Positions 41,347 through 51,791 are shown, numbered from the stretch's first letter. The stretch: 55,998 nucleotides of DNA from Sphingobacteriaceae bacterium (GCA_947480015.1 CANKBS010000023.1:1-55998); one strand, 5' to 3'. A program made the numbers and translations. The notes: generated by a model not told the origin, from the sequence alone.

Positions 41347-42555
41347 ATGCCAGGAACCGAATTATTTGGCGCTGAAGAGCGCAAAGAAATTGAAGACGTA
41401 TTGTCGACCGGAATTATGTTTCGTTATAACCACGATGCCTTGCGCAATAATTTCTGGAAAGCAAAAGATTTTGAAGCGGAAGCCAAAAAAATAACTAATG
41501 CCAAGCACGCTCTGGCTGTTTCTAACGGTTCTGCCGCTATTTTAGCAGCCTTGGCAGCTTCAGGTATAGGAACAGGCGACGAGGTCATCTGTCCGCCTTT
41601 TACCTACATTGCCACCATTGAAGCCATTTTGTTTTTAGGGGCCTTACCGGTATTTGCCGAAATTGATGAAACCCTGTGTTTAAGCGCTGAAGGCATTCAA
41701 AAAGCCATCAGCCCAAAAACCAAAGCGGTTTGTTTGGTTCATATGTGTGGTGGTAATGCCAACATGGATGAAATCATGGCCGTGGTAAATAAAAACAAAT
41801 TAATATTGGTGGAAGATGCTGGACAAGCCTTCGCTAGCTCCTATAAAGGCACCTACACCGGTTTATTCGGTAAAGCAGGGGCTTATTCATTCGACTTTTT
41901 TAAAATTGCTACTGCTGGTGAAGGTGGTATTTTTGTTACCAACGACGAAGACACTTACAAACTGGCCGATAGTTTCTGCGACCACGGTCATGATCACATT
42001 GGTGATAAACGCGGCATGGAAAATCACCCCATCATTGGATTTAATTTCCGTATCAGCGAATTACACGCTGCCGTGGGTGCGGCGCAAACACGCAAGGTGC
42101 CTACGATTCGCGACATTAACCGTAAACACAAAACATTTATGCAAGATGCCTTAGCTAAAACCGAGGGCATTAGTTTTGCAAAATTAGGGGATGAAAGCGG
42201 CGACTCGGCTACCTTTTTAAATATCATGTTACCTAATACCGAAATCGCACAACGTGTGGTGGATGAGTTTAATGCCGCCGGTATTGCGGGATTTGACTAC
42301 TGGTTCAAAAACATGTACCATTTCATTAATCAATGGGATCATATTAAAGGATTAAAAACCGCCTCTAAATTAGCCGTTGAGGTTTTAGGCGCACCACAGG
42401 ATTATAATAAACTTGATCTTCCTAAAACACAGGAAGTAATAGGACGTTTAATTTCGTTTGGTGTGAAATGCGCATGGACCGAAGAATACATGACAGCAAT
42501 GGCCAATAAAATTTCGGCTTGCGTAAAAAAAGCCATGCAACCGGTTAATGCTTAA
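41347..42555 (+). CDS. DegT/DnrJ/EryC1-family aminotransferase
   Basis: This 402-residue PLP enzyme shows the DegT family order: SNGSAAILAALAASG for phosphate binding, ICPPFTYIAT, the VEDAGQAF aspartate and SFDFFKIATAGEGG, where K186 is the likely Schiff-base lysine. The family transaminates keto-sugars for glycan or antibiotic sugars and some related substrates. No sugar-nucleotide genes are adjacent, so the substrate is unknown. A strong terminator follows. Confidence 0.85.
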   Translation: MPGTELFGAEERKEIEDVLSTGIMFRYNHDALRNNFWKAKDFEAEAKKITNAKHALAVSNGSAAILAALAASGIGTGDEVICPPFTYIATIEAILFLGALPVFAEIDETLCLSAEGIQKAISPKTKAVCLVHMCGGNANMDEIMAVVNKNKLILVEDAGQAFASSYKGTYTGLFGKAGAYSFDFFKIATAGEGGIFVTNDEDTYKLADSFCDHGHDHIGDKRGMENHPIIGFNFRISELHAAVGAAQTRKVPTIRDINRKHKTFMQDALAKTEGISFAKLGDESGDSATFLNIMLPNTEIAQRVVDEFNAAGIAGFDYWFKNMYHFINQWDHIKGLKTASKLAVEVLGAPQDYNKLDLPKTQEVIGRLISFGVKCAWTEEYMTAMANKISACVKKAMQPVNA

Positions 42556-42574
42556 TTTATAAATGCTTGAAAGG

Positions 42575-42610
42575 ATCCACCGTTTTTTTTTAAGCGGTGG
42601 ATTTTTTATT
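42575..42610 (+). terminator. Intrinsic terminator
   Basis: An 8-bp stem ATCCACCG/CGGTGGAT with a T-rich loop is followed by TTTTTATT, directly downstream of the aminotransferase gene. Confidence 0.8.
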
Positions 42611-42627
42611 GATGGTATAAACTTAAA

Positions 42628-43380
42628 TTGAAAGAAAAAATTCCATATGCCCTTCAAGCCTGCTTAGCTTTGCTAAACGCAGATGGTATTGCGTTAAAGA
42701 AAGCAGGAGATCATTTTTGTTTTTCGAAGGAAGATAAAAATCTGAATTTTGTATTAAGCGGAGAAACATACAGAATACCTGAAAATATTGAATACACGGT
42801 GCTTCACGAAGATCAGCTATTAAGTGCGCCAACTAAAATGGCAGCTCTTATCCGCTCAAAATTGAAAGGCAATAAAATTATTTTTGCGCGAAACTGCAGC
42901 TGGAAAAAATGTGATGCGAAAACCGCACAAGATTTTTTAAACGCCTATCATATTATGAATGCCACTAAAAGTGCTTTTAATTGTGCTTTAGTTTATAAGG
43001 ATGAAATTGTAGCACTGGCTTCTTTTTCAAAAGGCAGAAAAATGAATCGCTTGCGAGAAGATCAACGCTCGTATGAACTCATACGCTTTTGTTGCAAGGA
43101 TGGCATCACCGTGGCAGGTGGACTCACCAAGCTTGTACTTAATTTCTGCCGAGAGAAAAAAGCCGGCGATATTATGACCTATGTCGACAAACAACTCTCG
43201 GATGGCAAAACTTTTGTGAGTGCAGGATTCAAAAAACACAGCGAATCAGAACCCCATTATTTTCTGGTGGATAAAGTTTCAAAGGAAAGAACAGTCTGCC
43301 TTAATAAAGATAGTTTTGATCATGACAAATTTTATTTGTCGCACAATGCCGGAAATATTAAATTAGTTTTTACACCTTGA
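42628..43380 (+). CDS. Phage Hef/Mom-type acyltransferase-fold protein
   Basis: This 250-residue protein with a TTG start has a C-terminal half like a GNAT-like domain known from phage endonuclease-associated proteins: ALVYKDEIVALASFSKGRK, then SYELIRFCCKDGITVAGGLTKLVLNFCRE and MTYVDKQLSDGKTFVSAGF. In phages this domain accompanies homing endonucleases or DNA modification. Here it is a chromosomal gene whose stop overlaps the miaA start, so it is co-translated with miaA. The substrate is unknown. Confidence 0.6.
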   Translation: MKEKIPYALQACLALLNADGIALKKAGDHFCFSKEDKNLNFVLSGETYRIPENIEYTVLHEDQLLSAPTKMAALIRSKLKGNKIIFARNCSWKKCDAKTAQDFLNAYHIMNATKSAFNCALVYKDEIVALASFSKGRKMNRLREDQRSYELIRFCCKDGITVAGGLTKLVLNFCREKKAGDIMTYVDKQLSDGKTFVSAGFKKHSESEPHYFLVDKVSKERTVCLNKDSFDHDKFYLSHNAGNIKLVFTP

Positions 43381-44297
43381 ACGCATATAATTGTATAGTG
43401 GTATTGGGTCCAACAGCAAGCGGTAAAACCCGACTGGCAAGCTATTTGGCGGCACAGCTGGATGGGGAAATTATTTCGGCGGACTCGAGACAGGTTTATA
43501 AACAGCTTGACATTGGTACCGGAAAAGATCTGGGAGAATATACTGTTGAAGGAAAAATAATCCCTTACCATGCTATAAATATCGTTGAACCTTCCGAACA
43601 ATTTTATCTGCATCAGTTTGTGGAGGTCTTAAAAAATTCGTTTGATGAGATCAGCTCAAAAAACAAATGGCCCATTATTTGTGGTGGCAGTGGTTTGTAT
43701 CTCGATGCCCTTCACAAAGATTTTTCATTCACACAAATTAAAGAAGATTTTGAATTACGAGCAGCACTTGAACACGTATCAAAACCTGAATTAGTTGCAC
43801 GTTTGTTGACATTTCCTTCAGAGCTGATTGCTCAAGTTGATCAGAATTCAATGAAACGCCTAATACGTGGCATTGAGATTGCTACATTCAGAAAAGCCAA
43901 CCCTGATTTTATAAAAACACAAACACTTCCCTACAAGCCTTTTTACCTTGGCATCAAAACCGAAAAAGAAGAACGCAGCAAAAATATATACCAACGCTTA
44001 ATTACACGATTAGATGAAGGGATGATTGAAGAGGCCGAAAGTCTTTTAAAAAACGGCATAAGCCATGAGCGTCTACAATTATTTGGTTTAGAATACAAAT
44101 TCCTCTCATGGTTTCTTCAGAATAAAATCAGTCGTGAAGAACTCATCACGCAATTACATTTAGCCATTGTTCAGTTTTCAAAACGGCAGATGACCTGGTT
44201 CAGAAAGATGGAGAAAGAAGGCGTCCGAATTCATTGGATAGACGCAAGCGCAGAGCCCTTAGAGGTTTTGGGGGAATTAAAGAAAGCACTTAGTTAA
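43377..44297 (+). CDS. miaA: tRNA dimethylallyltransferase
   Basis: This 306-residue protein has the P-loop GPTASGKT at 11-18, the substrate-binding SADSRQVYKQLDIGTGK motif and the later SGLYLDAL and KRQMTWFRK motifs of MiaA. It adds a dimethylallyl group to A37 of tRNAs reading UNN codons. The start is a TTG that overlaps the TGA of the upstream gene, showing translational coupling. Length is normal for the family. Confidence 0.95.
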   Translation: MNAYNCIVVLGPTASGKTRLASYLAAQLDGEIISADSRQVYKQLDIGTGKDLGEYTVEGKIIPYHAINIVEPSEQFYLHQFVEVLKNSFDEISSKNKWPIICGGSGLYLDALHKDFSFTQIKEDFELRAALEHVSKPELVARLLTFPSELIAQVDQNSMKRLIRGIEIATFRKANPDFIKTQTLPYKPFYLGIKTEKEERSKNIYQRLITRLDEGMIEEAESLLKNGISHERLQLFGLEYKFLSWFLQNKISREELITQLHLAIVQFSKRQMTWFRKMEKEGVRIHWIDASAEPLEVLGELKKALS

Positions 44298-44477
44298 TCG
44301 ATTCTTTTTATAATCACCCTCACAAATTAAATTCCGAACATTCAATTTTTTTTGTTCATCTGATTGATTTTGTTATTTTTACTCTAAGAAGGAGGGTGTT
44401 TTTCGAAATACAATTTTTCTTAATCTCCGATTACGCTTTTGGTCCATTATAAATTGATTTAATTTAAAATTGTAAAA

Positions 44478-46079
44478 ATGAAAAAGACGTTTATCTACTT
44501 ATCTATTTTTTTCTTTATTGCCGTTGGATTACTGGGTTTTGTATGGGATTACCTCTGGTGGCTCTATGCCATTGTAATTCCTATCATTGCTTTGGGTATC
44601 CAAGACATGGTGCAAACCAAACAAACCTTAAAACGTAATTTTCCGGTGCTTGGTCGTATGCGTTGGTGGGCCGAGTGGATGCGTCCGAAAGTATACCAGT
44701 ATTTTGTAGAATCCGATACCGATGGGGCGCCGTATAATCGTTTAAGTAGAAATGTGATTTATCAGCGCGCTAAAAAAGTGACCGATAGCACGCCATTCGG
44801 AACACAATTAAATGTGTACGAAACCGGATACGAATGGTTAAACCATTCCATCAATCCATTGCCATTGGAACATGGTGAGCATGATCCACGGGTATTAGTT
44901 GGCGGACCGGATTGCAAACAACCTTATTCGGCCAGTATTTTTAATATCTCAGCCATGAGTTTTGGATCATTGAGTCAGAATGCCATTATGGCTTTAAATG
45001 GTGGCGCCAAGCTGGGCGGCTTTGCTCACAATACCGGTGAGGGTGGTTTAAGTCCTTACCATTTAAAACCCGAAGGTGATATTATCTGGCAAATAGGTAC
45101 CGGTTATTTTGGTTGCCGTCATCAAGATGGTACGTTTAATTTTGATGCTTTTGCCGAACGTGCCGTATTGCCCAATGTAAAAATGATTGAAATTAAATTG
45201 TCGCAAGGCGCAAAACCCGGACATGGCGGTATTTTGCCGGCTGCTAAAGTTACAGATGAGATTGCAAAAATACGTTTGGTTGAAAAAGGCAAAGATGTTT
45301 TATCACCTTCTTACCACAAAGCATTTAGTACACCACTGCAATTACTCGATTTGATAAAAAAATTACGCGCGCTGAGTGGTGCTAAACCAATTGGTTTTAA
45401 ATTATGTATCGGACAAAAAAGTCAGTTCATTGCCATTTGCAAAGCTATGGTTAAAACCGGCATCATGCCCGATTTTATTACCGTTGATGGTGGAGAAGGT
45501 GGTACAGGTGCAGCTCCTATTGAATTCAGTAATTCGGTAGGCATGCCCTTGCGAGAAGGTTTAGCTTTTGTATATGATGCTCTTCATGGTTTCGGAATAA
45601 AAAAACACATTAAAATTATTGCTTCCGGAAAAGTGCATACCGGTTTTGATTTGGTGAAGAATTTTTCATTGGGTGCCGATATGTGTAACGGGGCACGCGC
45701 CATGTTGCTGGCCGTTGGCTGTATTCAGGCTTTGGAATGTAATACCAACACCTGTCCAACCGGTGTAGCCACTCAAAATCCGGAATTGTTTAAAGGCTTA
45801 GATGTTGCCAACAAACGTGTGCGGGTATTTAATTACCACCATGAAACGGTAAAAGCTTGTGTTGAATTAATGTCTGCTGCCGGCATTAAACATCCCGATT
45901 ATTTACATCGCTCTCATATTTATCGTAGGGTAAGTGCCAATCAAATTCAAACCTATGCCGAAATGTATCCGTATTTATTAAAAGGATCTCTCTTGGAAGC
46001 ACCGTATCCGCAAGGCTGGGAAATGCATGTGATGCACAGTACAGAGGAATCGTTTGATAATGTGTTGAAGCAGGTGTAG
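44478..46079 (+). CDS. FMN-binding glutamate-synthase-like protein
   Basis: This 533-residue protein has two N-terminal TM segments (about 5-45) and a glutamate synthase central/FMN-binding domain from about 130 onward (SFGSLSQNAIMALNGGAKL, TVDGGEGGTGAAP). A cysteine motif CNTNTCPTGVA near 420 fits a [3Fe-4S] cluster. The amidotransferase domain of GltB is absent. Such stand-alone, membrane-linked GltB-like proteins are common in Bacteroidota; their physiological reaction is not settled. Confidence 0.88.
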   Translation: MKKTFIYLSIFFFIAVGLLGFVWDYLWWLYAIVIPIIALGIQDMVQTKQTLKRNFPVLGRMRWWAEWMRPKVYQYFVESDTDGAPYNRLSRNVIYQRAKKVTDSTPFGTQLNVYETGYEWLNHSINPLPLEHGEHDPRVLVGGPDCKQPYSASIFNISAMSFGSLSQNAIMALNGGAKLGGFAHNTGEGGLSPYHLKPEGDIIWQIGTGYFGCRHQDGTFNFDAFAERAVLPNVKMIEIKLSQGAKPGHGGILPAAKVTDEIAKIRLVEKGKDVLSPSYHKAFSTPLQLLDLIKKLRALSGAKPIGFKLCIGQKSQFIAICKAMVKTGIMPDFITVDGGEGGTGAAPIEFSNSVGMPLREGLAFVYDALHGFGIKKHIKIIASGKVHTGFDLVKNFSLGADMCNGARAMLLAVGCIQALECNTNTCPTGVATQNPELFKGLDVANKRVRVFNYHHETVKACVELMSAAGIKHPDYLHRSHIYRRVSANQIQTYAEMYPYLLKGSLLEAPYPQGWEMHVMHSTEESFDNVLKQV

Positions 46080-46100
46080 TTTTGGAAGGCCATTATGAAC

Positions 46101-46215
46101 AAGTAATGATGATGCTATTGGTTTACCATGGCAAGTAAAGACTCCTTTTGATTTTTGATCCATTGTCGTTACCACCATGCAAGAAATAGTAGGAAAGCCC
46201 GATTGGGCGCCATAA
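46101..46215 (+). pseudogene. Short coding remnant with internal stop
   Basis: One frame reads DDAIGLPWQVKTPFDF, a stop, then SIVVTTMQEIVGKPDWAP and a stop. Both halves look protein-like, suggesting the tail of a decayed gene, but the family was not recognised. The 3' end overlaps a repeat-like GCCCGATTGGGCGCCATAA motif. Confidence 0.25.
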
Positions 46216-46285
46216 AAAACGTGACACAACATAATAAGCTATAACTACGACAAAGGATAAAAAACGGGAAAGTAGTTGCCGTGAT

Positions 46286-48580
46286 TTATGGCTTCACTAC
46301 TTTTAAAACCGATTCGTTGCTGCCATTTTGGATTTTTAAAAAGTAGATGCCTTTTGGAAATTCATTCAGATTAATCGTTTCCTTCAAATCAGAACATTTA
46401 GTAAAAGTGGTAAAAAAAACAGTTTCTCCGATGAGATTTGAAACACTTAATTTTGTTACAGACTCCGGATCGAGGTGATTAGCCGCAATGGTCACTTGCT
46501 CTTCGGCCGGATTTGGCCAGGCTTCCAGCACTAAGGCATTGTTAGCTGAAACATGATTCATGCCTACCGTCACATCGGTGGTAATGGTAAATCTATTATC
46601 ACTCACATCGTAAAACACTCCCCCACGTCCAACAATTTTAATGCGACAGGTTGTTATGATTGTGGTGACTGTTGGCACGGTTATTAGCTGCGACCCATAA
46701 TTGGGAGACGAATTTACAAGTACCGAATAAGTATTGCCATTATTGGTAGAGAGTAATATTTGTATGGAATCGCAACCCACCGGGGGCAAATTGGTATTAT
46801 TCACATCCCATAAAATGCTGCGTTGGGTACCCGTTCCCCAAGCTATGCCAAGGTCGTTGGGATAGGCCACACGAAAGGGCCCGGCGTTTGCAACCGTAAT
46901 GCTACTCGCAGCATAACACACACCGCCACCCCCAATTTTATTATCACGGGCGGTTAATCTGAAATTTAATGTTTGAGCACTAGTGGGTAAATATTCGCCC
47001 ATGGTGGTCGTAAATGTTCCTGAATTAGCCACCTGTGCATTTGGAAATAATCGGGTGGCGGTTGCAACCGGCGCATAACTTCTAAAATAGGGTCTTTGTC
47101 CGCTATTCCAATTATCACCGGCTCCGTTGCCGGCATCCACTTCTTCCCAAGAATATACCAGTGGATCACCATCGGGATCAACAGCAGAACCGGTTAAAGC
47201 AAAGGGTGTTGATTTTGGAATGATATAATTACCTGCGCCATTTACTACAGGAGCCTGATTTCCGGATGCGGCAACAAGCGGACAGTTATTACCTGCACCA
47301 CTTTGTGTAAAATAAACAATTTCATCGTAACTCATGGTGTGAAAATAGGGAATGCTGTTATTAGCTAAATTATTGATGCCGCAAATACCGGCATAGGCCA
47401 TAATGGTGACCCCTGAGCCCGGTTCAACCGCAATGGGTGCGTAACGATTACCGCCACCACAATTATCGGTATTGGCATTAAACGTATGATTGCCTCCAAA
47501 CTGATGTCCCATTTCGTGTGCTACATAATCAATATCATAAGGATCACCTACCGGTGATTTACTTCCTGTGATGCCATGCGCCTTATCGCCCGCAATGCAC
47601 ACGCAACCAACATTGGCAATGCCACCACCACCGGTACTAAAGGTATGTCCCACATCGTAGTTGTTGTTTCCAATTAAACTGTCAATAACCGGTTGACTGC
47701 GGTTTAGCAGTGCAACACCATTGGCATCCACACCCGCACCAAATGGATCGGTAACAGCATTCGCGAAAATAACATTGGTTTCGGTAGCCACTAAAAGTAA
47801 ATGAATGGCCAATTCTTTTTGATACACACCATCTACACGGTTAATGGTGGTTACAATTTTACTAAGGGTTTGTGCTTTTGTGGGTGTGGCTGAAGCAGTT
47901 GCTGCCACGGCATACTCCCCGGTGCAGGCTACGGCTAATCGGTAGGTTCGTAACTGTGCGCCCACACAAATGGTTGCGGCCTGCGCATTTTTTTTACTTA
48001 AAATAGCTCCTTTATGCTGAGTTTGAATGGTTTCAAATGCTGCGTTTTCAGGCACACGGTCTTCGGCTGTTTTTATAAAGCCTGCTGTATAATATGAAAT
48101 ATAATCGCGGGTATTTTCGGTGCTATAGGGATCAATAAAATAGTCACCTTGCGGAGAAGCAATCATGGCATGAAAACCAAATTCATTCCAATCGAGTTTT
48201 CCATAAGCAAAAGGATCGTCGATGCCTTTTACACTAAAGGTTTTAATGTTTGGAAAACCCGCGGCTAATGCTTCACACATCACATACGACTCAATAACCT
48301 TATACGCTTGGAAGCTGCCATCGGGTAGAGGTAAGGAAATGATGCAATTACTTTGTTCAATTTTTGTTCTTTTATCTGATGGTGCTGAAAATAAAATGGC
48401 CTTAAAATTCTGATTATTTAATTCCACTAAACGGTATTTTTGAGGAATAATCTGGCGCACACCAGTTTTAGGGATCATCGATTCGTTTGGCACTACCCAT
48501 TGGTTAGCACTATTACTTTGGGATGAAAGTTGTAAGGCAAAGAAAAATAAGACAAGCGTAAAAAGGCGTGCAACTTTCAT
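46286..48580 (-). CDS. Secreted reprolysin-like metalloprotease with T9SS domain
   Basis: This 764-residue protein has a signal peptide (about 1-20), a propeptide-like region and a metzincin zinc site HEMGHQFGGNHTF (HExxHxxGxxH, near residue 355). Downstream are beta-sandwich regions, and the C-terminus is a T9SS type A sorting domain starting LEAWPNPAEEQ and ending GIYFLKIQNG. It is expected to be exported by T9SS and to degrade extracellular protein. The M12B/reprolysin-like family call is from the motif and architecture. Confidence 0.88.
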   Translation of the reverse strand: MKVARLFTLVLFFFALQLSSQSNSANQWVVPNESMIPKTGVRQIIPQKYRLVELNNQNFKAILFSAPSDKRTKIEQSNCIISLPLPDGSFQAYKVIESYVMCEALAAGFPNIKTFSVKGIDDPFAYGKLDWNEFGFHAMIASPQGDYFIDPYSTENTRDYISYYTAGFIKTAEDRVPENAAFETIQTQHKGAILSKKNAQAATICVGAQLRTYRLAVACTGEYAVAATASATPTKAQTLSKIVTTINRVDGVYQKELAIHLLLVATETNVIFANAVTDPFGAGVDANGVALLNRSQPVIDSLIGNNNYDVGHTFSTGGGGIANVGCVCIAGDKAHGITGSKSPVGDPYDIDYVAHEMGHQFGGNHTFNANTDNCGGGNRYAPIAVEPGSGVTIMAYAGICGINNLANNSIPYFHTMSYDEIVYFTQSGAGNNCPLVAASGNQAPVVNGAGNYIIPKSTPFALTGSAVDPDGDPLVYSWEEVDAGNGAGDNWNSGQRPYFRSYAPVATATRLFPNAQVANSGTFTTTMGEYLPTSAQTLNFRLTARDNKIGGGGVCYAASSITVANAGPFRVAYPNDLGIAWGTGTQRSILWDVNNTNLPPVGCDSIQILLSTNNGNTYSVLVNSSPNYGSQLITVPTVTTIITTCRIKIVGRGGVFYDVSDNRFTITTDVTVGMNHVSANNALVLEAWPNPAEEQVTIAANHLDPESVTKLSVSNLIGETVFFTTFTKCSDLKETINLNEFPKGIYFLKIQNGSNESVLKVVKP

Positions 48581-48680
48581 AGTATAAGATAATTATATAA
48601 AAATAAGAAAATAAATGCTGGCCTTAACCAAAGATGTATAGCTGGTTGCATTTGTTTGAATACTGGTAAAGGGCTTTAGT

Positions 48681-49559
48681 TTAGTGACGTTTGTCCAATC
48701 CCCACATCATTTTATTGCGCAGCGTGTTGAAAAAATGTTGGCCTTCGAGTTTAATGAAGTTTAAACGGAAGTCGGCTTTTTTAATGGTGATTTCCGAACC
48801 AATAGCTACTTTTTTACTACGCGAATCGAGACTGACATTAAACTCATCGGCGCGACCGCTCACATTAAAACGTACTTCTCTGTTGTTAGAAATTACAATG
48901 GGACGAACCGCTAAATTATGCGGCGCAATTGGGGTGATGATAAAATTATCTGAATCAGGCATCATGATGGGTCCGCCGCAACTCAAGGAATATGCCGTGG
49001 AACCCGTTGGTGTACTCACAATTAGTCCGTCTGCAAAATAGGAGTTCAAAAAAATACCATCCACAAAGGTATCAATGTTGATCATCGAACTACTGTCTTT
49101 TTTATGAATGGAAAATTCGTTGAGCGCGTAATTCACTTCATTAAAACAATTGTTGCAACCGCTCATTTCAATAAGCACCCGTTTATCGAGGGTAAATTTT
49201 TCTTTTAATAATAATTTCAAAGCCTCAAGCAGATCGTCTTTATTTACCGGTGATAAAAAACCCAATCTTCCGGTGTTCACGCCCAACATGGGTATACCCG
49301 ATTTTCTAACCAAACTTACGGTTTCGAGCATAGTGCCATCACCACCTAAACAAATCACATAATAAGCCTTGGCAATGAGTTCTTCAGAAGTAGAATAGGT
49401 GGGCAATTCTACTTTAAAATTATGAGTGTTTTTTAAGTAGTTGTAAAAAGTAGAATGTATGATCAATTCAACCCCCTCACTTTTCAGGTAGGTATTCATT
49501 TGCTCAATGTAAGCCGAATGATTATCCCGGGTTGATCTGGCGTATACCGCAATTGTCAT
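48681..49559 (-). CDS. nadK: NAD kinase
   Basis: This 292-residue enzyme has the conserved GGDGT at 72-76 and the C-terminal PTGSTAYSLSCGGPI motif of NAD kinases. It phosphorylates NAD to NADP with ATP. Length is standard. It lies 18 bp after selD on the same strand. Confidence 0.96.
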   Translation of the reverse strand: MTIAVYARSTRDNHSAYIEQMNTYLKSEGVELIIHSTFYNYLKNTHNFKVELPTYSTSEELIAKAYYVICLGGDGTMLETVSLVRKSGIPMLGVNTGRLGFLSPVNKDDLLEALKLLLKEKFTLDKRVLIEMSGCNNCFNEVNYALNEFSIHKKDSSSMINIDTFVDGIFLNSYFADGLIVSTPTGSTAYSLSCGGPIMMPDSDNFIITPIAPHNLAVRPIVISNNREVRFNVSGRADEFNVSLDSRSKKVAIGSEITIKKADFRLNFIKLEGQHFFNTLRNKMMWGLDKRH

Positions 49560-49577
49560 AACACAAAGATAAAATTA

Positions 49578-50645
49578 TTATTTTCCTACCAAAATGACTT
49601 TGGTGGTTTTTTCGACCATTTTGCCTATTGGTCTCGTGAACTTGTCTAATCCGGCTGATTTTAAAAGCTTCACAAGCTCTTCTGCAGCCTCCGGCCTTAC
49701 GGCAATGAGTAAGCCACCATTGGTTTGTGGATCGGGTAAAACTGAAAAAGCTTCGGCCACATTAACGCCTTCTAAAAATTCTACTTTAGTAGAATACGCA
49801 TTCCAGTTTCTGAATGTAGAATCGGGAACCGAGTTTTGACTTAAGTAATTAGGTAGGGATTCAAATTTAGGAACAGCTTCATAACTCAGTTCAGCCGAAA
49901 GACCGCTACCTTCAGCCATTTCAACCAAATGTCCCAATAAACCAAAACCGGTTACATCGGTCATTGCACTTACACCGGCCAGTTTACCGGCTTTTTCGCC
50001 AAAAGAATTAAGGGTAGTTAGCTGTTTTACTAAAACCATTTGATCTTCATCCTTCAGTAATTTTCTTTTTTGCGCAGTGGCTAAAATACCGGTACCAATG
50101 TTTTTAGTCAGAAATAAAACATCACCAACTTTAGCAGTATTGTTTTGTTTTAAATGCGGTAAATTAATTAAGCCGTTAACCGATAAACCAAACATGGGCT
50201 CCAAACTATCGATGCTATGCCCACCGGCTAATGGAATGCCGGCCTCACGGCAAATGCTGCGCGCGCCTTCAAGTACCTGTTGTGCCAATGCTGTTGGCAA
50301 TTTATTTACCGGCCAACCTAAAATAGCGAGTGCCAAAGTAGGTGTGCCACCCATGGCGTACACATCGCTAATGGCATTGGCTGCGGCCACTCTTCCAAAA
50401 TCAAAGGCATCATCCAATATGGGCATAAAAAAATCGGTAGTTGAAATTAAAGCCGTGCCGTTACCGAGATCGTAAACCGCAGCATCGTCATTACTTTTAT
50501 TACCGACCATTAACTTTTTATTTTCAACTTCCACTGTACTGCTTTTTAAAATTTCTTCCAGCACCTGTGGGGCTATTTTACAGCCACAACCTGCCGCGTG
50601 CGAGTATTGGGTAAGGGCAATTTTAGTAGTTTCCGTTTCTGACAT
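49578..50645 (-). CDS. selD: Selenide, water dikinase (Cys form)
   Basis: This 355-residue enzyme has the N-terminal AAGCGCK motif with C20 at the catalytic Cys/Sec position and K23, and the later DDAAVYDLG and GFGLLGHLVEM motifs. It makes selenophosphate from selenide and ATP. The Cys form means no selenocysteine machinery is required. The gene overlaps mnmH by 23 bp, matching a role in 2-selenouridine synthesis. Confidence 0.96.
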   Translation of the reverse strand: MSETETTKIALTQYSHAAGCGCKIAPQVLEEILKSSTVEVENKKLMVGNKSNDDAAVYDLGNGTALISTTDFFMPILDDAFDFGRVAAANAISDVYAMGGTPTLALAILGWPVNKLPTALAQQVLEGARSICREAGIPLAGGHSIDSLEPMFGLSVNGLINLPHLKQNNTAKVGDVLFLTKNIGTGILATAQKRKLLKDEDQMVLVKQLTTLNSFGEKAGKLAGVSAMTDVTGFGLLGHLVEMAEGSGLSAELSYEAVPKFESLPNYLSQNSVPDSTFRNWNAYSTKVEFLEGVNVAEAFSVLPDPQTNGGLLIAVRPEAAEELVKLLKSAGLDKFTRPIGKMVEKTTKVILVGK

Positions 50646-51687
50646 GATTTAATACTAGTTGAGTGTTAAGTTTTGCATCGGTGGTTTCGCTAATAACATA
50701 AGTTACCTTGCCCTCTTCTTCCTTTGCAGTGCTGGTGCTTTTTAAATACAATTTATCGTAATAATGAAGTAAAATTCGAAAACAACCTTGTATATCGTCT
50801 TCCAGAAGGGCATTCACTGCGTTTTTAGTTTCCAATCCACCTAGCTTTTTTTTGATGCGGATGATGGCCGAAATAAATTTATCCTTATCAAATTTGCCAT
50901 AAATTTTTATGATGTGTTCCAATCTTTTTTCAAATGGAATGTCCATAAAAAAAATAGCTTCACGCCTCATATTTTTATAAAAACTAAAGGGAAGGTTAAC
51001 CATACCAATACGCTGACTTTCTCCTTCGAGCCAAATGGCTGTTTTTCCATCTTCGCCCGAAAGTGCCGCTAATTCGGTGGCGAGCAGGTTTTCAAAAAAT
51101 TCCTGACTGGGTTGTTCAATCAAATCTAAATTTCCAAAAGCCGAACCCATGTGTTTGGCCAAACCTTCCAAATCAATGACCGGTTCACCGAGTTTTTTTA
51201 ATTCGTGAATGATGCCTGTTTTATTGCCGCCGGTATAACCACCTACCACATGGAGGACGTAATTTTTTTCATACTGTTCGAGTACCCAATGGCGGTATAC
51301 TTTGTAACCACCCACCAACAAATAAACTTTAAAGCCATACAAATCGAGCAACCAGGCAATGGCCGCACTGCGCATGCCACCGCGCCAGCAATGTACTCCA
51401 ATGTGCCGCGAATCGTTTTTACTTTGTTTTAAAATGGCTTCGGCTTCTTCAACTACAGTCACCATTTTTTTTCCGAAATAGTCCAGACCAATTTTTATGG
51501 CCTTTTCGCGACTTTCTTGTTTGTAGGCTGTTCCAACTACTTTGCGTTCTTCGTTGCTAAAAAGGGGAAGTGAAAAAGCGCCGGGAATGTGAGCGTGATG
51601 GTATTCACCAGGGCTCCGCACATCCACAACGGGCATAGTTTTGGCAAGTTCTAAAAATTCGTCTATGTGAACTTTATTAATGGCCAT
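50623..51687 (-). CDS. mnmH: tRNA 2-selenouridine synthase
   Basis: From the ATG at 51687 the product is 354 residues; an in-frame start at 51708 would add seven hydrophobic residues. It has an N-terminal rhodanese domain with catalytic C100 (VHCWRGGMRS) and a C-terminal P-loop domain (GGYTGGNKTGI, about 149-159). The enzyme (SelU/YbbB) swaps sulfur for selenium in wobble 2-thiouridine, using selenophosphate from the co-transcribed selD. The two genes overlap by 23 bp. Confidence 0.95.
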   Translation of the reverse strand: MAINKVHIDEFLELAKTMPVVDVRSPGEYHHAHIPGAFSLPLFSNEERKVVGTAYKQESREKAIKIGLDYFGKKMVTVVEEAEAILKQSKNDSRHIGVHCWRGGMRSAAIAWLLDLYGFKVYLLVGGYKVYRHWVLEQYEKNYVLHVVGGYTGGNKTGIIHELKKLGEPVIDLEGLAKHMGSAFGNLDLIEQPSQEFFENLLATELAALSGEDGKTAIWLEGESQRIGMVNLPFSFYKNMRREAIFFMDIPFEKRLEHIIKIYGKFDKDKFISAIIRIKKKLGGLETKNAVNALLEDDIQGCFRILLHYYDKLYLKSTSTAKEEEGKVTYVISETTDAKLNTQLVLNHVRNGNY

Positions 51688-51791
51688 GGCTAGTGCAAAT
51701 ATGCGCATAAAAACGCGATTATTTTTTTATGGAGCGATGCAATCTTGACAGGAGCAGGCACATAATCAGCCGGAATAATTAAATTTAGTGG

